DNA of 5,525 bases, taken from NCBI GenBank assembly GCA_944382025.1, contig CALWMQ010000098.1:1-5525 (forward strand), given 5' to 3'. How positions within the stretch are numbered: the stretch's first letter is position 1; each line of letters starts with the position of its first letter. Shown one piece after another: positions 1 through 5,495 of the stretch. The position numbers were made by a program, and so were the translations under genes. Source of the stretch: an uncultured Clostridia bacterium. GTDB taxonomy: Bacteria > Bacillota > Clostridia > Oscillospirales > Acutalibacteraceae. The notes under the pieces are model-generated. The model did not search any database, was not told the origin of the DNA, and saw nothing but the letters and a program-made list of their open reading frames with translations.

Positions 1-1017
1 GGATATATGCGTGTAGAGCTGGCGGAGGCCCGCCCGTTGACCGGCAGTATCCGGGAGCTGACGTCCAAGCGGACCGACAGCGGGGCATTCCCGTTTTTCC
101 GGGCGGGGCAGTATGTTTCCATTCAGATGAAAATAGGAGACAGCCTGGTCAGCCGGCCGTATTCGATTGTCTCCACGCCCCGTCAGGCCCTTGCCAACGA
201 ACTGGTGCTGGCGGTAGAAAACGCGGGATTTGTGTCCGGGTATCTGAATGAGAAGGCGCAGGTAGGGGACAGTTTTGTGATGACGGAACCCTCCGGGGAG
301 TTCCACTATGAGACGCTGCGGGACAGGGAGAATATCGTATGTGTCGCGGGCGGCAGTGGTATTACCCCGTTCATGTCCATGGCGGGGAGCCTTGCCGATG
401 GGGATGAAAGCTATGGGATGACCCTGTTTTACGGGGCCCGTACGGCGGCGCAGCTGGCGTACAAGGAGGAACTGGATCAGTTAGCGGCCCGATGCGGCAA
501 ATTGAAGGTAGTATATGTACTCAGCGATGAAGACTGCCCCGGGTGTGAAAAAGGGTTTGTATCCGCCCAGCTGATGGAGAAATACGCGGATCTGAAGGCC
601 AGCAGCTTCTTCCTGTGCGGGCCGCAGGCCATGTATGATTTTGTTGACAAAGAGCTTATGCCTTTGCATCTGCCCCGGAAAGCCATCCGCCATGACGCGG
701 CGTGCTGCGGTGACTTACCGATAGAAAACCCGGAAGAGTTCCGGCTGACCGTGCGTATGCGGGATGAGGTGTTTACGATTCCCGCCAAGGGGAATGAGAC
801 ACTGCTGACAGCCATGGAACGGGCGGGGATCAACGCTCCCAACAAGTGCCGTGCGGGCGGGTGCGGATTCTGCCATAGTAAATGGATTTCCGGCAGCTAC
901 CGGGTAGCGGATGGCCGTGACGGCCGCCGGGAAGCGGATCGTAAATTTGGATTTATCCATCCCTGTGTGACATATCCTTTGGAAGATATGGAGATTGACG
1001 TACCGGTGGCCTATTAA
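1..1017 (+). CDS. FAD/NAD(P)-binding reductase with C-terminal [2Fe-2S] ferredoxin domain, 5' end open
   Basis: Predicted cytoplasmic flavoprotein that moves electrons between NAD(P)H, FAD and a [2Fe-2S] centre. The domain order FAD barrel, NAD domain, ferredoxin domain is that of phthalate dioxygenase reductase-type enzymes. Numbering from the ATG at base 7: residues about 2-105 form the ferredoxin-reductase-like barrel with RAGQY (32-36) and the flavin-binding RPYS (50-53); the pyridine nucleotide domain has GGSGITPF (115-122) and CGPQAMYDF (204-212); the C-terminal domain (about 245-336) has C281-x4-C286-x2-C289 and a distant C320 as cluster ligands. All key residues are present. The frame is open to base 1 (GGA TAT before the ATG) and only six bases precede that ATG, so no ribosome site can be judged; relatives often carry an N-terminal extension, so the real start may lie outside the window. 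An unusual CPGC sits at 177-180 and a Cys pair at 233-234. The physiological partner is unknown. Confidence 0.9.
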   Translation, partial: GYMRVELAEARPLTGSIRELTSKRTDSGAFPFFRAGQYVSIQMKIGDSLVSRPYSIVSTPRQALANELVLAVENAGFVSGYLNEKAQVGDSFVMTEPSGEFHYETLRDRENIVCVAGGSGITPFMSMAGSLADGDESYGMTLFYGARTAAQLAYKEELDQLAARCGKLKVVYVLSDEDCPGCEKGFVSAQLMEKYADLKASSFFLCGPQAMYDFVDKELMPLHLPRKAIRHDAACCGDLPIENPEEFRLTVRMRDEVFTIPAKGNETLLTAMERAGINAPNKCRAGGCGFCHSKWISGSYRVADGRDGRREADRKFGFIHPCVTYPLEDMEIDVPVAY

Positions 1018-1025
1018 ACATGAGA

Positions 1026-1069
1026 CGCCATGGATACTCTAAGCCCTTTGGGCGCGGATATCCATGGCG
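1026..1069 (+). repeat. Perfect 11-bp inverted repeat with nested hairpin after the reductase gene
   Basis: CGCCATGGATA (1026-1036) is the exact reverse complement of TATCCATGGCG (1059-1069). Inside the 22-base loop a second hairpin GCCC-TTT-GGGC (1043-1053) can form, and TCT/GGA can lengthen the outer stem after one bulged C. It begins 9 bases after the reductase stop, where a transcript end is expected, but the downstream bases (GATTGCTTATT) lack a U-run, so it is not a classic intrinsic terminator. It may be a 3'-end stabilising stem, a weak bidirectional terminator or a dispersed palindromic repeat. The structure is seen directly; its role is inferred. Confidence 0.6.
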
Positions 1070-1340
1070 GATTGCTTATTATGGAAACTCTCTGTTTACA
1101 GGGAGAGGTATCCTATCAAAATCCTGGGCTTCAAGAGGCCAGAAAGGGGAGCGGTTATAAAGGACACGGGAAGTTAAAACAGATTTCATGGGAGCGTGAA
1201 TTTCGCTTTGATGGGTGGCGGGACAACCGGCACTATCAAGGCCGGTCTTAAACAATCCTACTTAGTGGCAGGTTTGGCTTTTGGACGTGGGGGAAACAGG
1301 ATCTCATATGGAACGCTGGACATCTGATACATTACCCAAG
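1070..1340 (+). other. Intergenic segment with possible decayed reading frame
   Basis: I see no convincing intact gene here. One forward frame runs from after the TAA at 1040-1042 to the TGA at 1325-1327 and is broken only by a TAA at 1175-1177. Its translation includes stretches that look protein-like: YPIKILGFKRPERGAVIKDT before the stop, and MGGGTTGTIKAGLKQ after it (ATG at 1211). A second frame is also open for 73 codons (1030-1251), but its ATG lies inside the palindrome and has no ribosome site. Because two frames are open over the same bases, openness alone is weak evidence. A small stem ACCGGC/GCCGGT (1226-1231 with 1241-1246) is present without a U-run. I do not recognise a family. 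Confidence 0.25.
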
Positions 1341-1369
1341 CTGACACATAGAAAATTCCGCTGTAATAT
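1341..1369 (+). promoter_or_regulatory. Sigma-A-like promoter for the 151-residue unknown gene
   Basis: CTGACA (1341-1346, five of six matches to TTGACA) is separated by exactly 17 bases from TAATAT (1364-1369, four of six matches to TATAAT). Transcription would start near 1376, giving a leader of about 25 bases before the ATG at 1401. A competing -10, TATACT at 1378-1383 with an upstream TGG, is closer to consensus but has no good -35 and would start transcription inside the ribosome site. The presence of a private promoter suggests the gene is expressed independently of the reductase. Confidence 0.5.
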
Positions 1370-1400
1370 TTAGTTGGTATACTGTAAAGGGAGGGGAATT

Positions 1401-1856
1401 ATGAAGGTAAAAGCTAAAAAGAATATCCCATGTAAAAACCCTGCGCGGCAAACAGCCTGGAACCTGAAAGTGAACAACCCCATAGACGCGGAACAGTTCG
1501 CCATTATCGATCTGATTATACGTTCCCTGCGGAATACGCCCGGCAATTACCTGATTATTGATATCAATTCGGCCCCCCTTGCCGCCGGGCCCATGACCTA
1601 CATACAGGTCATCCGCAGGGGAGAAGCCTTATGGCAGGTAGAACTCCATTGTGAGACACCTTGCTGTTTTAGCTATGTTTCTCAAGGGGCTGTGAGGGTG
1701 CGGCGGCATCCGTGGACTCAATATGGCACGCAGTTCCACGAGGCCAAAGAGGTAAGCAGTGTTTTTGAGCAAATCCTTTGTCACAATTCCGTTCCAGACC
1801 TCAGTAAGTGGAGAGATTACACAAAAAGGATTTATATGGAAAAATGCAAAAAATAA
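1401..1856 (+). CDS. Hypothetical protein, 151 aa, low-GC orphan
   Basis: Start chosen at ATG 1401 because AAGGGAGGGG (1387-1396) is a strong Shine-Dalgarno at proper distance; the frame could extend to a TTG at 1374, but that codon lies upstream of this site. The product begins MKVKAKKNIPC and is basic at both ends. No signal peptide or membrane segment is visible. The pattern suggests a small alpha/beta domain: a helix (about 35-43, FAIIDLIIRSL), a strand (YLIID), then strands around TYIQVIRRG and LWQVELHCE, and a C-terminal helix followed by PDLSKWRDYTKR. Small proteins with a central YIQV-like strand and a closing W-containing tail occur among uncharacterised immunity-like families, but this resemblance is from memory and weak. 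By hand count the gene is about 47% GC, roughly ten points below metG, which hints at recent acquisition. Function unknown; that it is a real gene is supported by promoter, ribosome site and the following hairpin. Confidence 0.75.
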   Translation: MKVKAKKNIPCKNPARQTAWNLKVNNPIDAEQFAIIDLIIRSLRNTPGNYLIIDINSAPLAAGPMTYIQVIRRGEALWQVELHCETPCCFSYVSQGAVRVRRHPWTQYGTQFHEAKEVSSVFEQILCHNSVPDLSKWRDYTKRIYMEKCKK

Positions 1857-1884
1857 TCATGGCGAATAAGCTTTGTAGGCATCG

Positions 1885-1911
1885 GCGGCTATTGTCCCGC
1901 AGCCGCGTTTT
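1885..1911 (+). terminator. Candidate intrinsic terminator after the unknown gene
   Basis: GCGGCT (1885-1890) pairs with AGCCGC (1901-1906) across a 10-base loop, followed by G and four Ts (1908-1911). It lies 28 bases after the stop of the 151-residue gene. The stem is short and the loop large, so termination would be modest. Its 3' arm can instead pair with GGCTGCGGAC downstream (1919-1928), giving two mutually exclusive folds. Confidence 0.4.
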
Positions 1912-2081
1912 ACGCTATGGCTGCGGACACTAGGCAGGAATTCGGATGGTGCGGATGGGAGATCGGACAGACCAAGGTTGTCCTGTATGCGATCCGACCA
2001 ATATCCGGTTTAATCCCCTTAATCAGTGTAAACTGCTATCCAGGCGGACCAGGGCACAATTGCTGTAAGGAGGCGGGATCG

Positions 2082-2153
2082 ATGGGGATTCAGGGCATGG
2101 AAAGGGTGGATGAACAGGGATTTTTGCCCGTACAGGCGGATGGGCAGGTATGA
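2082..2153 (+). CDS. Possible 23-codon small ORF or leader peptide upstream of metG
   Basis: ATG 2082 is preceded by TAAGGAGG (2066-2073), a near-perfect Shine-Dalgarno with 8-base spacing, as good as those of the real genes here. The predicted peptide is 23 residues, MGIQGMERVDEQGF followed by LPVQADGQV, ending at TGA 2151-2153. It is not a typical attenuator peptide: the two Met codons (1 and 6) are not a run. Strong hairpins follow 24-92 bases later. No convincing promoter was found directly upstream. It may be a chance Shine-Dalgarno in purine-rich DNA, or the remnant of a lost gene. Confidence 0.25.
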   Translation: MGIQGMERVDEQGFLPVQADGQV

Positions 2154-2176
2154 CACAGATGGAGTTCCCATAAAAA

Positions 2177-2245
2177 CCGGATGCTCCCCCAGCACCCGGC
2201 AAGCCGGGGAAGAGACCGCTGGATGGCACATGAGCCAGCCAGCGG
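2177..2245 (+). other. Cluster of strong, partly exclusive RNA stem-loops upstream of metG
   Basis: Three hairpins can be read. CCGG-a-TGCT pairs with AGCA-c-CCGG (2177-2199, 8 bp, one mismatch, loop CCCCC). CCCGGC pairs with GCCGGG (2195-2208), using the same CCCGG, so these two exclude each other. CCGCTGG-a-TGGC pairs with GCCA-g-CCAGCGG (2216-2245, 11 bp, one A/G mismatch, loop ACATGA). None has a following U-run. They lie upstream of the apparent metG promoter, so they would matter to metG only in transcripts that start further upstream. They fit no riboswitch class I know. Confidence 0.45.
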
Positions 2246-2310
2246 AAGGCCAGCGATGGGGGGGTATCCATGGCTCTGTGGCGGGAATCCCCGGGGCAAA
2301 GGGAAAAGGC

Positions 2311-2338
2311 TTGTATTTTCCGCGCAATCTGGTAAAAT
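2311..2338 (+). promoter_or_regulatory. Extended -10 promoter for metG
   Basis: TTGTAT (2311-2316) and TAAAAT (2333-2338) are separated by 16 bases, and the -10 is preceded by TGG, giving the extended form TGnTAAAAT. Start of transcription would be near 2345, leaving a leader of about 30 bases to the metG ATG, too short for a T-box or SAM riboswitch. An imperfect operator-like inverted repeat GGAAAA/TTTTCC (2302-2307 with 2316-2321) straddles the -35. Confidence 0.6.
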
Positions 2339-2362
2339 ATAGAGGTATATTTGTATTGTACT

Positions 2363-2367
2363 GGAGG
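2363..2367 (+). promoter_or_regulatory. metG ribosome binding site that fixes the start
   Basis: GGAGG ends 7 bases before ATG 2375. The frame is open upstream to a TTG at 2351, but that codon lies 5' of this site, so initiation at the ATG (MNERPKFYITT) is strongly preferred; this also matches the usual MetRS N-terminus, where the Rossmann fold begins at once. Confidence 0.85.
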
Positions 2368-2374
2368 AATCCCC

Positions 2375-4360
2375 ATGAATGAGCGCCCTAAGTTTTATAT
2401 CACTACCGCTATCGCCTATACCTCCCGGAAGCCCCATATCGGCAACACCTATGATGTGGTGTTGGCGGACGCCATCGCCCGGTATAAGCGCATGATGGGA
2501 TTCGATGTTCATTTTCTCACCGGATCGGATGAGCATGGGCAGAAAATCCAGGAGTATGCCGAGAAGGAAGGCATTTCCCCAAAAGCATACGTGGATAAGG
2601 TGTCCGGGGAGATTAAAGCGGTATGGGATAAGATGAATACCACCTATGACCGGTTTATCCGCACAACCGACCCGGATCATGAAAAGGCGGTTCAGGCGAT
2701 TTTCAAAAAGCTCTACGACCAGGGGGATATTTACAAGGGCCACTATGAAGGGAAATACTGCGTACCCTGTGAATCCTTTTTTACCCCTTCCCAGCTGGTG
2801 GACGGCAAATGTCCTGACTGCGGCAGGGAGGTGGTGGACGCCAAAGAGGAAGCCTATTTCCTGCGGCTGAGCAAGTATCAGGACCGGCTGCTGCAATACT
2901 ATGAGGAGAACCCGGATTTCTTCAAGCCGGAATCCCGCCGTGCGGAGATGGTCAATAATTTTCTGAAACCCGGCCTGTCGGATCTGTGCGTGTCCCGGAC
3001 ATCCTTCACATGGGGTATCCCGGTGGAATTCGATCCCAAGCATGTGACCTATGTATGGCTGGACGCCCTGTCCAACTATATCACCGGCCTGGGGTATCAT
3101 CCTGACGGCAGCGGGGAACTGTATGAAAAATACTGGCCCGCCGACCTTCACGTGATCGGCAAGGATATAGTCCGGTTCCACACCATCTATTGGCCCATTA
3201 TCCTCATGGCCCTGGGTGAGCCGCTGCCCAAGCAGGTGCTGGGGCATCCGTGGCTGCTGTTCGGGGAGGACAAGATGAGCAAATCCAAGGGCAATGTGGT
3301 GTATGCCGATGAGCTGGCGGACCGGTTTGGGGTAGACGCGGTACGGTATTACCTGTTGTCGGAGATTCCCTTCGCCCAGGATGGGAATATCACGTATGAG
3401 AGCTTTATCGGTAAATATAACGCTGACCTGGCCAATACCCTGGGGAATCTGGTAAACCGCACCATTGCCATGACCAATAAATACTTTTCCGGGAAGCTGG
3501 CGAAGCCTGAGGGAGCGGCCGCTGATGGCCCGGACGCCGATCTGCTGGCAACCGCTGAGGACACGGTGAAGCGGTATACCGCCCTGATGGATACCTGGCA
3601 TAACGCGGACGCCCTGGATGGGGTAATGGCCTTGGCCAAGCGCTGCAACAAGTATATTGACGAGACAGCGCCCTGGGTTCTGGCGAAAAACGAGGCTGAT
3701 CATCCCCGGCTTGAGGCGGTGCTGTACAACCTGACCGAGTGTATCCGTATCCTGGCTATTTTGCTGAAGCCTTTCCTGCCGGAGACGTCAGAGAAAATCC
3801 TGGCCCAGGCCAGAGTAGAAGAGGGATTCACCGGGTTTGACGCGATAGCGTTTGGCACGGTTGCCGGTTATGAGGTGGGTACGCCGGAGCCGCTGTTTGC
3901 CCGGATAGATGCCGAAAAGGCCCTGGCGGAAATCGCCGCGGAGCTGGAGGCTGCCAAGGGAGCCGCTGCCGGTGCCCAACCGGCAGGGGAAGCGGAGACA
4001 GCAGAAAATGTAGCCTTCCTGTCCCAGATTGGGATTGAGGATTTCGCGAAAGTGGATCTGCGGGTGGCAAAGGTTCTGGAGTGCGAACCGATCAAAAAAG
4101 CGAAGAAGCTTCTGAAACTGACCCTGGATGATGGCAGCGGTACGCCTCGCACCGTTGCGTCGGGTATCGCCAAATGGTATGCCCCGGATGATCTGAAGGG
4201 CCGTTCGGTCGTGGTGGTGGCCAACCTGAAACCAGCCGTATTGTGCGGTGTGGAAAGCCAGGGGATGATTTTGGCGGCTGACGTGAAAGACGGGGAAGGA
4301 AATGCCGCTGCCCAGGTACTGTTTGTGGACGGGGTAGCCCCCGGCAGCAAAATCCGCTGA
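2375..4360 (+). CDS. metG: Methionyl-tRNA synthetase
   Basis: Cytoplasmic class I aminoacyl-tRNA synthetase that activates methionine with ATP and charges tRNA-Met, including initiator tRNA. The 661-residue product opens with FYITTAIAYTSRKPHIGN: the HIGH-type ATP motif is HIGN at 21-24. The connective-peptide zinc knuckle has C129-x2-C132 and C146-x2-C149. FTWGIPV is at 211-217, TYVWLDAL at 225-232, and the second ATP-binding motif KMSKS at 300-304. The helical anticodon-binding domain follows, with NKYIDETAPW at about 425-434. An Ala/Glu-rich linker (about 515-545) leads to a C-terminal Arc1p/EMAP II-like OB-fold (about 555-661, starting EDFAKVDLRVAKV), which dimerises and grips tRNA in this bacterial form. 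Length and motifs are typical and nothing is broken. It has its own promoter and is followed by a strong terminator; no T-box is visible, although some Firmicute metG genes have one. Confidence 0.98.
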   Translation: MNERPKFYITTAIAYTSRKPHIGNTYDVVLADAIARYKRMMGFDVHFLTGSDEHGQKIQEYAEKEGISPKAYVDKVSGEIKAVWDKMNTTYDRFIRTTDPDHEKAVQAIFKKLYDQGDIYKGHYEGKYCVPCESFFTPSQLVDGKCPDCGREVVDAKEEAYFLRLSKYQDRLLQYYEENPDFFKPESRRAEMVNNFLKPGLSDLCVSRTSFTWGIPVEFDPKHVTYVWLDALSNYITGLGYHPDGSGELYEKYWPADLHVIGKDIVRFHTIYWPIILMALGEPLPKQVLGHPWLLFGEDKMSKSKGNVVYADELADRFGVDAVRYYLLSEIPFAQDGNITYESFIGKYNADLANTLGNLVNRTIAMTNKYFSGKLAKPEGAAADGPDADLLATAEDTVKRYTALMDTWHNADALDGVMALAKRCNKYIDETAPWVLAKNEADHPRLEAVLYNLTECIRILAILLKPFLPETSEKILAQARVEEGFTGFDAIAFGTVAGYEVGTPEPLFARIDAEKALAEIAAELEAAKGAAAGAQPAGEAETAENVAFLSQIGIEDFAKVDLRVAKVLECEPIKKAKKLLKLTLDDGSGTPRTVASGIAKWYAPDDLKGRSVVVVANLKPAVLCGVESQGMILAADVKDGEGNAAAQVLFVDGVAPGSKIR

Positions 4361-4410
4361 TTTTACAGTGGCTGAAGAATCAGGCTTTTGGGGTTGAACC
4401 AGCCATGGCA

Positions 4411-4428
4411 GCCTGGGGTGGCCCAGGC
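4411..4428 (+). other. GC-rich hairpin in metG 3' region
   Basis: GCCTGGG (4411-4417) pairs perfectly with CCCAGGC (4422-4428) around a GTGG loop; an outer AACC/GGTT pairing (4397-4400 with 4430-4433) is possible. It is followed by only a weak U-rich run (GGTTGTTC). It may pause polymerase or protect the metG mRNA end ahead of the main terminator. Confidence 0.45.
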
Positions 4429-4450
4429 CGGTTGTTCGGAATTTTACAGA

Positions 4451-4480
4451 AAAGGCCGCGGCAGACAGCCGCGGCCTTTG
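4451..4480 (+). terminator. Strong intrinsic terminator between metG and tatD
   Basis: AAAGGCCGCGGC (4451-4462) is perfectly complementary to GCCGCGGCCTTT (4468-4479) around the 5-base loop AGACA, a 12-bp stem dominated by G-C pairs. An A-run precedes it and TTTGT follows; the U-run is short but the A/T symmetry is typical of a terminator that can act on both strands. It lies 90 bases after the metG stop and should end most metG transcripts. Confidence 0.85.
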
Positions 4481-4500
4481 TACGGGCGGATATATACCAT

Positions 4501-4532
4501 CCGTGCGGGGCGGTATCCGCCCTGTTTCACGG
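4501..4532 (+). other. Two-part stem-loop in the tatD leader
   Basis: GGGCGG (4508-4513) pairs with CCGCCC (4517-4522) around TAT, and an outer stem CCGTG/CACGG (4501-4505 with 4528-4532) closes it. It lies between the metG terminator and the tatD ribosome site, so it would be in the 5' leader of a tatD transcript starting near 4490 or in readthrough RNA. An AT-rich TATATA at 4491-4496 could be a -10, but I see no matching -35, so the tatD promoter is unresolved. Confidence 0.35.
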
Positions 4533-4544
4533 GTTCAAAACCAT

Positions 4545-4552
4545 GGAGGAGG
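4545..4552 (+). promoter_or_regulatory. tatD: tatD ribosome binding site
   Basis: GGAGGAGG ends 9 bases before ATG 4562. The frame extends upstream to 4388, through the metG terminator hairpin, so this site decides the start. The ATG gives MPAIFDSHAHYD, placing the metal-binding HxH at residues 8-10 as is normal for TatD proteins. Confidence 0.85.
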
Positions 4553-4561
4553 AATGTATAC

Positions 4562-5407
4562 ATGCCAGCCATTTTTGATTCCCATGCCCATTATGATTCC
4601 CAGGCTTTTGCGGAGGACCGGGATCAGGTGTTGGACCGGCTGTTCCGCGGCGGAGATGCCGGGGAAGGATACCCTGCCATACCGGTTTGCGGGATTGTCA
4701 ACGCTGGCAGCGACATTTCCTCCAGCCGTACCGGCATCGCCCTGGCGGAGAGATATGACCGGATTTGGTGTGGGGCAGGGATCCATCCCGAAGAGGCTGC
4801 TGCGGCTGTGGAGGAAGACATAGCCTCACTGCGGGAATTGGCCGACCATCCCAGGGTAGTGGCGATTGGGGAAATTGGCTTAGATTATCACTATGAGGAA
4901 CTGTGTCCCAGGGATACACAGCAAAAATGGTTCCGCCGTCAGCTGGAACTGGCCCGGGAACTCCAGTTGCCGGTGATCGTCCATGACCGGGAGGCCCATG
5001 AGGATACCATGAGGCTGCTGACAGAATTCTGCCGTCCCCAAAGCGGCGCCGGAGCTGATGGAGGGACCCCTGTGAGTGGAGTAATCCACTGTTTCACCGG
5101 CAGTGTGGAGATGGCCCGGGAAGTGATCAAGCTGGGGCTATATATTGGGTTAGGCGGAGTGGTTACCTTCAAGAATGCCCGTAAGGCGGTGGAGGTAGCC
5201 GGGGAAATTCCGTTGGATCGGCTTTTGCTGGAGACGGACGCTCCGTATATGGCACCAGCACCTTTTCGAGGGAAGCGGTGTCATTCCGGGCTGATTGCTC
5301 ATGTGGCGGCCCGGATTGGGGAAATCCGGGGAATCCCCATGGAGCAGGTGCTGAATGCGGCCCGTGAGAATGCCTGCCGCCTGTTCCGTATCACCCTGCC
5401 GGAGTAA
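4562..5407 (+). CDS. tatD: TatD-family metal-dependent hydrolase (DNase)
   Basis: Predicted cytoplasmic TIM-barrel metalloenzyme of the TatD/YcfH family; characterised members are Mg2+-dependent 3'-5' exonucleases linked to DNA repair or quality control. The 281-residue product has the full ligand set: H8 and H10 in DSHAHYD, GIHP at 73-76, E104 in AIGEIGLDYHYE, H141 in PVIVHDREAH, H176 in GVIHCFTGS and D226 in LLLETDAPY. The usual PxxxRGKRCHSG follows (PAPFRGKRCHSG, 232-243), with N270 in the C-terminal helix region. Members are usually about 255-265 residues; the extra length comes from two small inserts, about 29-41 (Gly/Pro-rich) and about 158-170 (PQSGAGADGGTP), both between secondary elements and away from the ligands. 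Adjacent to metG as in many Firmicutes, but separated from it by a terminator. Confidence 0.95.
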   Translation: MPAIFDSHAHYDSQAFAEDRDQVLDRLFRGGDAGEGYPAIPVCGIVNAGSDISSSRTGIALAERYDRIWCGAGIHPEEAAAAVEEDIASLRELADHPRVVAIGEIGLDYHYEELCPRDTQQKWFRRQLELARELQLPVIVHDREAHEDTMRLLTEFCRPQSGAGADGGTPVSGVIHCFTGSVEMAREVIKLGLYIGLGGVVTFKNARKAVEVAGEIPLDRLLLETDAPYMAPAPFRGKRCHSGLIAHVAARIGEIRGIPMEQVLNAARENACRLFRITLPE

Positions 5408-5409
5408 GG

Positions 5410-5460
5410 GAGAGGTTTCGCCCTCTGCGGAGGGCGTCGGGGGCGCTGCCCCTGGCTCTC
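5410..5460 (+). repeat. Three-way-junction palindromic element after tatD
   Basis: An outer stem GAGAG/CTCTC (5410-5414 with 5456-5460) encloses two perfect hairpins: CGCCCTC-TGCG-GAGGGCG (5419-5436) and GGGGC-GCT-GCCCC (5440-5452). It starts 3 bases after the tatD stop. It lacks a U-run, so it is not a standard terminator. It resembles the GC-rich palindromic intergenic elements found in many copies in high-GC Clostridia genomes; that likeness is from general knowledge and copy number cannot be judged here. Confidence 0.5.
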
Positions 5461-5482
5461 GCTGGTACTCGTCTGCCCGTGC

Positions 5483-5495
5483 GGTTTTCAAAACC
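5483..5495 (+). repeat. Short inverted repeat near the right edge
   Basis: GGTTTT (5483-5488) and AAAACC (5490-5495) are exact inverted repeats around one base; in RNA the stem would be GGTTT/AAACC with a TCA loop. A related CCGGTTTT recurs at the very end of the window (5518-5525). This could be part of the same dispersed element that begins at 5410, which then runs off the edge. Confidence 0.35.

Larger units (their letters stand above)
1857..2310 (+). other. Structured intergenic region upstream of metG
   Basis: About 450 bases with no gene I can support beyond a 23-codon mini-ORF. A 79-codon frame (1917-2153) has no ribosome site at its start and an unnatural Cys/Gly-rich product. A frame at 2110-2382 overlaps the metG start, has a ribosome-like stretch only three bases from its ATG, and spans the likely metG promoter. 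The segment is notable for hairpins: 1885-1928, 2177-2199, 2195-2208, 2216-2245 and the CCCCGGGG palindrome at 2289-2296. I looked for a T-box motif (GGTGGNACCGCG), a SAM-I core, an RNase P or SRP RNA core and a tmRNA end, and saw none. Confidence 0.5.

Noticed and set aside
1211..1250. GGGTGG with a nearby ACCGGC/GCCGGT stem, resembling a T-box antiterminator
   Set aside because: The motif does not match GGTGGNACCGCG, there is no U-run, no stem I features were seen upstream, and the next gene is not an amino-acid-related gene.
2232..2262. CAGCGGAAGGCCAGC, vaguely like the SRP RNA core
   Set aside because: The conserved GGAAGNAGCA arrangement and the complementary strand of helix 8 are missing, and the bases are better explained by the 2216-2245 hairpin.
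2110..2382. A 90-codon + strand frame whose TGA overlaps the metG ATG, as in translational coupling
   Set aside because: Its purine-rich site is only three bases from the ATG, its product looks unnatural, and the likely metG promoter lies inside it.
2090..3703. A 537-codon open frame on the minus strand, antisense to the metG 5' half
   Set aside because: It lies opposite a clear metG with all its motifs, its product is low-complexity and matches no family, and long antisense frames are common opposite GC-biased codons.
4388..4561. N-terminal extension of the tatD frame back to 4388
   Set aside because: It would run through the terminator hairpin, the residues do not resemble TatD, and the GGAGGAGG site places the start at 4562.
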